A stretch of DNA of 20,245 nt from DASWIG01 sp965371445. GTDB lineage: Bacteria > Acidobacteriota > Thermoanaerobaculia > Multivoradales > J023. Shown here piece after piece: positions 15,003 through 20,245 of this stretch. The position numbers and the translations under genes were made by a program. The stretch lies in contig CBDUYN010000183.1 of the NCBI GenBank assembly GCA_965371445.1, forward strand, positions 1 to 20,245, written 5' to 3'. Below the pieces are notes generated by a model that ran no database searches, was not told the DNA's origin, and worked only from the letters and a program-made list of their open reading frames with translations. How positions within the stretch are numbered: position 1 is the first letter of the stretch; each line of letters begins with the position of its first letter.

Positions 15003-15302
15003 ATGAGGATCACCGGATTCATCTGGCTCGAAGCTGTCGTCGAGAAGATCGAACGTAAACACCATGTCAGCACCACTGAAGCCGAGGCGGTCTTTCCGCA
15101 GCGTCCACAGATTCGATTCGTGGAATCGGGCCGGGTCGATGGCGAGGATCTCTACGCCGCCTATGGGCGAAGCGCGGAAGGCCGGTACCTCACGGTCCTG
15201 TTCATCCTCAAGCTCGACCACCGTGCATTGATCATCACAGCCCGTGACATGGACCGCAAGGAGCGGAGGCAGTATGGCAAGCAAAGCCGATCCCATACCT
15301 GA
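15003..15302 (+). CDS. brnT: BrnT-like ribonuclease toxin
   Basis: A 99-residue protein resembling BrnT, a small ribonuclease toxin with a RelE-like fold. It is more diverged at the N-terminus than usual: the family pattern W...K...N..KHGVSFEEA.TVF appears here as FIWLEAVVEKIERKHHVSTTEAEAVF. Later parts fit well: YAAYGRSAEGRYLTVLFI, then RALIITARDMDRKERRQYGK, the usual ISAR..t..ERR.Y ending. ATG at 15003 follows GAGGA. The toxin comes first and overlaps the antitoxin start by 29 bases, the normal BrnTA order. It has its own promoter and repeated sites upstream. It could instead be a DUF4258-like relative. Confidence 0.72.
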   Translation: MRITGFIWLEAVVEKIERKHHVSTTEAEAVFPQRPQIRFVESGRVDGEDLYAAYGRSAEGRYLTVLFILKLDHRALIITARDMDRKERRQYGKQSRSHT

Positions 15303-15525
15303 GAGGATGTCGATCGCCGAGGCGGGTGAGTTCTGGGACACCCATAGCATCGCCGACTACCCGACGAAGCTCGTCGACCTGGAGTTTGAGCCGCAAGGCC
15401 GGACGACGTTGGTCGCAGTTGAGGATGGTCTCCTCCGGCGTCTCAAGGCACGGGCTGGAGAGACTGGCGTCTCCGTGGAGACCCTGGTGAACCTCTGGCT
15501 CCAAGAGAGATTGACCGTCTCCTGA
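15274..15525 (+). CDS. BrnA/CopG-type ribbon-helix-helix antitoxin
   Basis: An 83-residue protein. The N-terminal part contains MSIAEAGEFWDTHSIADY, the family's FWDTHD..DYW region, then a strand VDLEFEPQGR. The C-terminal helices DGLLRRLKARAGETGVSVET and LVNLWLQERL form the ribbon-helix-helix/CopG-like half. It should neutralise the toxin and repress the operon. ATG at 15274 has GGAGG just upstream and lies inside the toxin's last codons, so translation is coupled. A longer in-frame start at 15244 would overlap more and lacks as good a site. Confidence 0.78.
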   Translation: MASKADPIPERMSIAEAGEFWDTHSIADYPTKLVDLEFEPQGRTTLVAVEDGLLRRLKARAGETGVSVETLVNLWLQERLTVS

Positions 15526-15541
15526 TGTCAGGTACCCTTTC

Positions 15542-15581
15542 GGCGGCGTGGCCGCCAGCGCGAGAGGTCGCTGGCTCTCGC
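15542..15581 (+). terminator. Paired hairpins after the toxin-antitoxin operon
   Basis: GGCGGC-GTG-GCCGCC (15542-15556) and GCGAGAG/CTCTCGC (15560-15566 with 15575-15581) form two successive stems 17 bases after the antitoxin stop. No U-run follows. They are the best transcription-end candidate, but a factor-independent terminator is not proven. Confidence 0.3.
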
Positions 15582-15601
15582 CCCGGGCTACGAGGTCCCT
15601 T

Positions 15602-15689
15602 CTAAGGCACGCTCGACGACCACTTCGTCGTATTTCCCGACTCGAACCCGTCCGCGAAGATCGCCGCCAGGCCGGCGACCGGCGAGCCG
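15602..15689 (-). repeat. Orphan C-terminal tag relic, copy B
   Basis: The minus strand encodes GSPVAGLAAIFADGFESG then NTTKWSSSVP and a TAG, colinear with copy A at 13826-13913. Upstream of it on the minus strand the similarity ends, and the sequence becomes the antisense of an unrelated plus-strand gene. So the tag here is also detached from any parent. The junction lies near 15689. Confidence 0.6.
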
Positions 15690-16129
15690 GTCTCCAGGAC
15701 CTGGTCGCGGCCGACGAGTCGCACTACGACGAGAAGGCCGTGTACACGGGGCTCGTCAAGGAGCGCGACAAGCTGACCCACAACCTCAGCCGCCGGATCG
15801 TCAGCCTGCGCCGGGTCGTCACCGGAGCTCACGACGAGGCCGACCTCGGACGCTTCGGCTTCGGGGGCGAGACGGCCCGCGAGCCGGTGCCGCTGCTGCG
15901 GCAGGCCTGGCGCATCCTCCGCACCCTCGGGAGCGACGACCTCTCCGAAGTGCTGGGACCGCCCGTTTTTGCCAACGCGTCGTTCGATCCCACGCTCTAC
16001 CTCGACGAGCTCAAGGCCGACACGGTGGCGCTTTCCACCGTCGCCGACCAAGTCGGCGAGACGGAGCACCGGGCCGAAGAGGCGTATCTCGGGAAGCAGG
16101 AGAAGAAGAAGTTCTACGACCGGCTCTTC

Positions 16130-16175
16130 GGACGTGAAGCCCGGGGCTTCGCGGACGTGAAGCCCGGGGCTTCGC
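16130..16175. repeat. Tandem pair of 23-bp palindromic repeats
   Basis: GGACGTGAAGCCCGGGGCTTCGC occurs at 16130-16152 and exactly again at 16153-16175 (reported as a unit by position). Each contains GAAGCCC-G-GGGCTTC, a 7-bp hairpin with one central base. They interrupt the hypothetical gene, and removing 44 bases restores its frame (LF then ADWCRLVG). No further copy was seen in the window. Confidence 0.75.
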
Positions 16176-16400
16176 GGACTGGTGCCGCCTCGTAGGACGC
16201 GACGACCTCGCCGCCCGCGTCCGCCCGTCCTCCACGCGGCCGGGCCGGACCGAGGAGGAGCCTCCCGAGGTGCCCGCCGACCAGGTGACGGTGGCGGCAG
16301 CCGTGGACGTGCCTGCCGACGCCACGCTGGACGAGAAGCCCGGTGAGGCAGCTCGAGCTCCAAGCCGAGGCGCTGAGCGCGGCCCGCCTCTTCCTACCCC

Positions 16401-17247
16401 ATCGAGACTCGGAGATTCCGTCTGCCGAAGTGCGTCTGCCGAAGTGGGTGGTACCCGTCGCTGACCCTCCGCGGTATGTTCCTCCTCCCTGCCACCCAAT
16501 ACTTCGCGAACCATAGGCACCTGATCCTGACCCCGGAGGATCACGAACAGCTCGCCGACTTCATGGAGTTCGTCAACGGCAACATCGCCCACGAGGCTTT
16601 CGTGCTCGTCGACGAATGGGACGAGAAGCTCTGGACCGACCGCTACCACCCGATCCCGATCACCAACAAGCCGGAGGCCCTGGAAGAGCGCCTCCGCTAC
16701 TGCCTCTCGCACGGCATCAAGGAAAATCTCGTCTCCCGAGTGACCGACTGGGAGGGGTTCCACTGTGCTCAGGCGCTCGTCGACAACGTGCCGCTGCACG
16801 GCATTTGGGTCGACCGCTCGAAGCTGTGCGAGGCCCGGCGCCGAGGTAAGACGCTGGCCCGCGAGGAGTATGTCACCGACTACTTCCTGAAGCTGGCTCC
16901 GCTGCCTTGCTGGAAGGATCTGACGACGGCCGAGAGGAGCCGGAAGGTCCCGGAGATGATCGCGGACGTCGAGGCCGAGGCTGCCGCGAAACGCCAGGAG
17001 AAGGGCAAGCGCGTTCTGGGCATGGCCAGGGTTCAAGCGCAGAGTCCCCTCGATCGGCCGGCGAAGCTGAAGAAGACCAAGCGTCCTCTGGTTCACGCGG
17101 CGTCGAAGGTGGAGCGTGTGAGTTACTTGACGCGCCGGGGCGTCTATGTGGAGACTTACCGTGAAGCGTCCGCGGAGTTGCTCCGGGGTGGCTGTGACGT
17201 GGTCTTCCCGTGTTGGAGCTTTCCACCAGGCTTGCCATTTATTCGTA
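16401..17247 (+). pseudogene. REP-associated tyrosine transposase-like protein (Y1/HUH), damaged
   Basis: This resembles the long Y1-type transposase-like proteins of Acidobacteria-like genomes. A start region WYPSLTLRGMFLLPATQ is followed at once by YFANHRHLILTPEDHEQLAD. In intact relatives about 40 residues separate these blocks, so an internal deletion is inferred. The HxH metal-binding motif survives as NHRHL. Later family blocks are clear: FVNGNIAHEAF, WTDRYHPIPITN, LRYCLSHGIKENLVSRVTDW, GIWVDRSKLCEARRRGK, LKLAPLPCWKDL, GKRVLGMARVQAQSP and FPCWSFPPGLPF. After about 17247 the frame stays open to 18077 only because of high GC and no longer resembles the family. A 14-bp duplication breaks the N-terminus. 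Immobile remnant is the likely state. Confidence 0.65.
16420..16446 (+). repeat. 14-bp tandem duplication
   Basis: GTCTGCCGAAGTG starts at 16420 and again at 16434, a 14-base period that is not a multiple of three. It lies in the N-terminal part of the transposase-like gene, between RFRLPK and WYPSLTLRGMF, and probably arose by slippage, adding a frameshift there. Confidence 0.6.
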
Positions 17248-17421
17248 GTGGGCCGATCTTCGAGGCCTGCGCCCTCTCCTTCCAGACCTCTCGCGATCAA
17301 ACCGCAGGCGAGGCCGATCGGGCCTGTGACCCGACGCTGGGGCCTCGGCAGGACGCTTATCATCGCTGTGGCGTTGATGGCTCTGGCCGTCGTTGTGTGG
17401 CTGCTGATCTTGCGGAATTGA
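17248..17421 (+). CDS. Possible small single-pass membrane protein
   Basis: A short frame ending at a TGA at 17419-17421 has a proline/arginine-rich front and a clean C-terminal membrane helix, TLIIAVALMALAVVVWLLIL, followed by RN. The GTG at 17248 has no ribosome site, and the frame is open further upstream (to 17146) inside the transposase-like gene. It may be the tail of a broken gene. No family recognised. Confidence 0.25.
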   Translation: MGRSSRPAPSPSRPLAIKPQARPIGPVTRRWGLGRTLIIAVALMALAVVVWLLILRN

Positions 17422-17472
17422 GACGAGGGCACCCAGCCGACGCCTTCTCCGTCCCGAGCCCAGAGGACGCCG

Positions 17473-17640
17473 TCAGGAAAGCCGGCCCTCCATCACGACG
17501 TCGAGCATCGGTCGCACGTCCTCCTGCCGGTGATCCGGATCCGGTAGCCCGACTTCCCCAGCTGCCGATTCCAGGCCCCCGAGTCGATGGTCTGTTTCGG
17601 TCCCGGCCTACGCGTTGTACAGGTGACAGCAAGAACCGGC
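17473..17640 (-). pseudogene. Unrecognised minus-strand C-terminal fragment, frameshifted
   Basis: On the minus strand PGPKQTIDSGAWNRQLGK then SGYRIRITGRR reads like a protein. The frame then runs into a stop at 17493, but shifting one base gives VRPMLDVVMEGRLS and a TGA at 17473-17475. The two pieces look like one C-terminal end with one base lost. There is no start, and the upstream side is replaced by the ribosome-site region of the next plus-strand gene. Family unknown. Confidence 0.3.
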
Positions 17641-17682
17641 CCGTCAAGAACCGCGCCGCCCATCTTGCCCAGGAGGTGAGCC

Positions 17683-19353
17683 ATGCCACGTCGTATCCTC
17701 TTTCCGTCGTTGATCCTCGCCCTGTCGGCCGTCGCGACGCCTCCCATCCTCGAAGGACAGGAACCTGTCCCAGCGGGCGGCGAGCTCCAGGTCAACACCT
17801 ACACCACGTCCGGCCAGTTTTCCCCGTCGGTCGCCGCCGCTGCCAACGGCGACTTCGTGGTGGTGTGGACGAGCCACGGGTCGTACGGCTCCGACACCAG
17901 TTCCAGGAGCGTCCAGGGCCAGCGCTATGCCTCCGACGGCACGCCCCGGGGAGGCGAGTTCCAGGTCAACACCTACACCACGGATTGGCAGGGGTCGCCC
18001 GCGGTGGTTGCCGATGGCGAGGGCGATTTTGTCGTGGTGTGGACGAGCCACGGGTCGAGCGGCGACACCAGCGATAGCAGCGTCCAAGCTCGGCGCTATG
18101 CTGCGGACGGCACAGCGTTGAGCGGGGAGTTCCAGGTCAACACCTACACCCCGGGGCGCAAGGTCTCGCCCGACATGGCCCTGGTTGGAGGAGGGGATTT
18201 CGTCGTGACCTGGGGGATCTGGGAGCATGACCTCGAGGACGGAAACGGGATCTTCGGACAGCTCTTTTCCGCCGATGGCAGTCGGCGTGGTGCCGAGTTT
18301 CAAGTCAACTCCGCAACGCTGGAATCCCGTTATTGGACAAGCTCCGTCGCCAGCAATGCCGCCGGCAACTTCGTGGTTGCCTTCCACGGCCACGACGCGG
18401 ATGGAAGTTTCTATCACGACATCTTCGCTCGCCGCTTCGCGGCTGACGGGATACCCCTGGAGCCTGAGTTTCGCGTCAACACGTGGACATATGAAGGCCA
18501 GTACTTCGGACAGGTGGCGATGGACAACGACGGGGATTTCGTGGTCGTCTGGGACTATGACAACCAGCAGTACGACATTCGCGCCCAGCTCTACTCGTCC
18601 GCTGGCCTTCGGCAGGGTCGCGAGTTTCGGGTGAACTCTGCAGGAGGAGGCTCTTTAGGACGCGAATCCGAAGCCGCGACGGCCATGACCGGTGAAGGGG
18701 AGTTCGTGGCGGTCTGGAACGAGGGGGGTCGGGACGGCCCAGGCGGCGAGAGCACTTGGGGGGATGGTAGTATCGTAGGCCGGCGGTACCGCTCAGACGG
18801 CACCCCAATGGAAGATGACTTTCTGATCAACTCCTACACCACGGACCATCAGCGCTACCCCGCGGTAGCCGTGTCGGCCGACGGAGACTTCGTCGTGGTC
18901 TGGGAGAGCTACGGCTCGAACGGCACGGATTCCTCCTCTTGGAGCATCCAGGCTCAGCGCTATACCGTTTCTGTCGCAGCGTCCTTTTCCTGGCGTCCGG
19001 CACGGCCGCGCGAGGATCAGGAGATCGAATTCTTCGACACCTCGACAGGTCGGGAACCGAGGACGTGGAGCTGGGATTTCGGGGACGGCTCGACCTCGAC
19101 GCTCCAGGCGGCGACCCATGTCTACGATCGGCCCGGCCGCTACACCGTCAGCTTGACCGTCTCCGACGGCTTCGGGCGCCACTCGCAAAGCCAGGCCGTC
19201 AGGATACGCAGCCTCGATCCCCCCGCTCCTCCCGGGCCGACCACTCTGTACCTCGGCGAGGGTCGCTTCCAGGTCGAGGTCGACTGGCGGGATTTCGACG
19301 GCGACGAGGGCTCCGGCCACGTGGTCCCCGTAAGCTCCGACGGCCACCCATGA
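17683..19353 (+). CDS. Secreted seven-repeat protein with PKD domain and truncated C-terminal module
   Basis: A 556-residue protein with a short N-terminal hydrophobic segment (ILFPSLILALSAVA) after MPRR, taken as a signal peptide. Seven repeats of about 55-65 residues span about 32-428. Each has a start like GEFQVNTYTT, a core GDFVVVWTSHGS and an end like VQARRYAADGT, with middle repeats more diverged. Seven such beta-rich units suggest a seven-bladed propeller (inference). A PKD domain follows (about 430-512) with WSWDFGDGST and GRYTVSLTVSDGFG. The end, TTLYLGEGRFQVEVDWRDF at about 518, begins a module that in related genomes continues with FWFF and LDGC blocks (recalled). Here it stops after GHVVPVSSDGHP, so it is cut. 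AGGAGGTGAG before the ATG makes the start secure. Probably cell-surface or extracellular; binding partner unknown. Confidence 0.82.
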   Translation: MPRRILFPSLILALSAVATPPILEGQEPVPAGGELQVNTYTTSGQFSPSVAAAANGDFVVVWTSHGSYGSDTSSRSVQGQRYASDGTPRGGEFQVNTYTTDWQGSPAVVADGEGDFVVVWTSHGSSGDTSDSSVQARRYAADGTALSGEFQVNTYTPGRKVSPDMALVGGGDFVVTWGIWEHDLEDGNGIFGQLFSADGSRRGAEFQVNSATLESRYWTSSVASNAAGNFVVAFHGHDADGSFYHDIFARRFAADGIPLEPEFRVNTWTYEGQYFGQVAMDNDGDFVVVWDYDNQQYDIRAQLYSSAGLRQGREFRVNSAGGGSLGRESEAATAMTGEGEFVAVWNEGGRDGPGGESTWGDGSIVGRRYRSDGTPMEDDFLINSYTTDHQRYPAVAVSADGDFVVVWESYGSNGTDSSSWSIQAQRYTVSVAASFSWRPARPREDQEIEFFDTSTGREPRTWSWDFGDGSTSTLQAATHVYDRPGRYTVSLTVSDGFGRHSQSQAVRIRSLDPPAPPGPTTLYLGEGRFQVEVDWRDFDGDEGSGHVVPVSSDGHP

Positions 19354-19392
19354 CCCAGGTGTGATAGAGTGACGTCCTGGTGGTGCAAAAAG

Positions 19393-20097
19393 ATGCCGAC
19401 AACCCAACTCGCAAAACCCCCGATCCTCACAGCTTCCGACGAGCTGCAGCCTCTTCAGAGCGGGGATCGGCTGACGCGTTGCGAGTTCGAGCGTCGCTAC
19501 GAGGCGATGCCGGATCTCCGCAAAGCGGAGCTGATCGAAGGAGTCGTCTACGTGCCTTCCCCCGTACGCCAGCGCCGCCATGGCCGGCCTCATCTCCACA
19601 CCGCCGGTTGGCTGGCCGCCTATGAAGCCGCGACTCCCGGCGTCGAGGCGGGCGACAACAGCACCGTCCGGCTCGACCCGGACAACGAGCCCCAACCGGA
19701 CCTCCTGCTTTTCGTCGATCCCGACAAGGGAGGGCAGGTGCGCTTCACCCCGGACGACTTCCTGGAAGGGGCACCGGAGCTCGTGGTCGAGATCGCGGCG
19801 TCCAGCGCCGGCTACGACCTGAACGCCAAGCGCGACGTCTACCGTAGAAACGGCGTGCGGGAGTACGTCGTCTACCGCGTGCTCGACGGGGAGATCGACT
19901 GGCTCGTCCTGCGCGGCGGCGAATACCGGCCTCTGGCGCTCGACGGTTCCGGCCTCTACAAAAGCGAGGCCTTTCCAGGCCTCTGGCTGGATCCCGCGGC
20001 GCTGGTCCGGGGCGATCTGGCAACGGTTCTCACCACCCTGCAGGACGCCTTGTCGAGCCCGGAGCACAGCGCTTTCGTCACCCGTCTTGGCGCCTGA
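19393..20097 (+). CDS. Uma2 family endonuclease (DUF820)
   Basis: A 234-residue Uma2 protein, longer than the copy at 1758-2342 and only distantly similar to it. The core residues are all present: AELIEG (45-50), QPDLLLFVDP with Asp103, ELVVEIAASS with Glu133, and Lys146 in YDLNAKRDVYRRNGVREYVV, the PD-(D/E)XK arrangement. The N-terminal 30 residues precede the domain, starting MPTTQLAKPP. ATG at 19393 is preferred, with a weak AAAAAG upstream; a start at 19369 would read through TSWWCKK, which does not look native. It follows the truncated secreted gene by 39 bases and may have been the event that cut it. The cellular role is unknown. Confidence 0.87.
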   Translation: MPTTQLAKPPILTASDELQPLQSGDRLTRCEFERRYEAMPDLRKAELIEGVVYVPSPVRQRRHGRPHLHTAGWLAAYEAATPGVEAGDNSTVRLDPDNEPQPDLLLFVDPDKGGQVRFTPDDFLEGAPELVVEIAASSAGYDLNAKRDVYRRNGVREYVVYRVLDGEIDWLVLRGGEYRPLALDGSGLYKSEAFPGLWLDPAALVRGDLATVLTTLQDALSSPEHSAFVTRLGA

Positions 20098-20158
20098 CCG
20101 TCGGGATTCGTCCCGGCGGAGAGTCATGCGGATGTCTCAGGCGGCCTGCTGACACGCA

Positions 20159-20182
20159 TATTCTCCGTCCTATTCTCCGTCC
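20159..20182 (+). repeat. 12-bp tandem repeat
   Basis: TATTCTCCGTCC occurs twice back to back downstream of the Uma2 gene. It is pyrimidine-rich, with no coding frame of note around it. Confidence 0.6.
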
Positions 20183-20194
20183 CGCCTGCCTCTT

Positions 20195-20214
20195 CGTCCC
20201 GCAGGGACGTCTTT
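20195..20214 (+). terminator. Possible weak terminator after Uma2
   Basis: CGTCCC-GCA-GGGACG (20195-20209) is a 6-bp stem followed by TCTTT. The stem is short and the T-run broken. It is the only terminator-like structure after the Uma2 gene, about 100 bases past its stop. Confidence 0.3.
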
Positions 20215-20242
20215 GCTGTTATGCCGAGCTCGGCATAACAGC
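20215..20242. repeat. Perfect 28-bp palindrome
   Basis: The 28 bases are identical to their reverse complement. The half-site is GCTGTTATGCCGAG, and its mirror ends three bases from the window edge. Such a site could be an end or recombination site of a mobile element, a dimeric-regulator site or a hairpin. What lies beyond is not visible. Confidence 0.7.
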
Positions 20243-20245
20243 GAT

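Larger units (their letters stand above)
15690..16464 (+). pseudogene. Truncated, frameshifted hypothetical helical protein
   Basis: From about 15690 the plus frame reads protein-like: LVAADESHYDEKAVYTGLVK, ERDKLTHNLSRRIVSLRR, ETAREPVPLLRQAWRIL and FDPTLYLDELKADTVALS, up to KKKFYDRLF at about 16129. Two copies of a 23-bp repeat then break the frame. In the third frame the natural continuation DWCRLVGRDDLAARVRPS resumes at 16177 and goes on with ADQVTVAAAVDVPADATLDE, open to a TGA at 16464. No start codon exists; the 5' end merges into the tag relic. I do not recognise the family. The composition is helical and charged, without signal peptide or TM. It is a dead or mis-assembled gene. Confidence 0.55.

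Noticed and set aside
13616..17680. Whole decaying block as an integrative element or prophage
   Set aside because: No integrase, no tRNA attachment site and no matching flanking repeats apart from the two tag relics were seen, so the block is treated as an accumulation of relics.
17248..18077. Continuation of the transposase-like frame to 18077
   Set aside because: The translation past about 17247 loses all similarity and overlaps the well-supported secreted protein gene in another frame.

Overview
The window looks like a chromosomal piece of a GC-rich bacterium, most likely an Acidobacteriota member of the Thermoanaerobaculia type. This rests on family content recalled from knowledge, not on a search: an Acidobacteria-style duplicated orphan (MacB-like) permease, two Uma2 endonucleases, a large ECF sigma factor of the Acidobacteria/Planctomycetes type, and secreted-protein C-terminal modules (TTLYLGEGRFQVEVDW, IFADGFESGNTT) typical of these genomes.

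Left part (1-3,860). On the minus strand lies the N-terminal part of an orphan ABC permease broken by a one-base frameshift. Next is a plus-strand, 5'-truncated group II intron, of which only the maturase C-terminus and RNA domains V and VI remain. Scraps of minus-strand coding sequence flank it. Then come a Uma2 endonuclease and an AAA_14/DUF4143 ATPase, both on the minus strand. A TATAGAAT promoter-like element occurs before Uma2 and again before the carboxylase.

Middle part (3,860-13,615) is intact and metabolic. It holds an acyl-CoA carboxylase beta subunit (methylcrotonyl/geranyl-CoA type), a convergent SGNH hydrolase-like membrane-anchored protein, and a tight run of AtuA-family protein, AtuA C-terminal-domain protein, enoyl-CoA hydratase and HAD phosphatase. 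A DUF6159-like membrane protein and a TonB-dependent receptor follow. The carboxylase, AtuA pair and hydratase form an Atu/Liu-like branched acyl-CoA module. No biotin carboxylase subunit and no acyl-CoA dehydrogenase are present in the window. The receptor has a sigma70-like promoter whose -35 box lies in a 12-bp perfect palindrome.

Right part (13,616-20,245) is an accessory, decaying zone: an ECF sigma factor (minus), a complete BrnT/BrnA-like toxin-antitoxin pair with its own promoter and a candidate operator of two 12-bp direct repeats, and two 88-bp copies of an orphaned C-terminal tag. It also holds a hypothetical gene broken by a tandem 23-bp palindromic repeat, a damaged REP-associated (Y1/HUH) transposase-like gene, and a secreted seven-repeat plus PKD protein whose final module is cut short. 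A second Uma2 endonuclease and a perfect 28-bp palindrome at the right edge close the window. No tRNA, rRNA or CRISPR array was seen.
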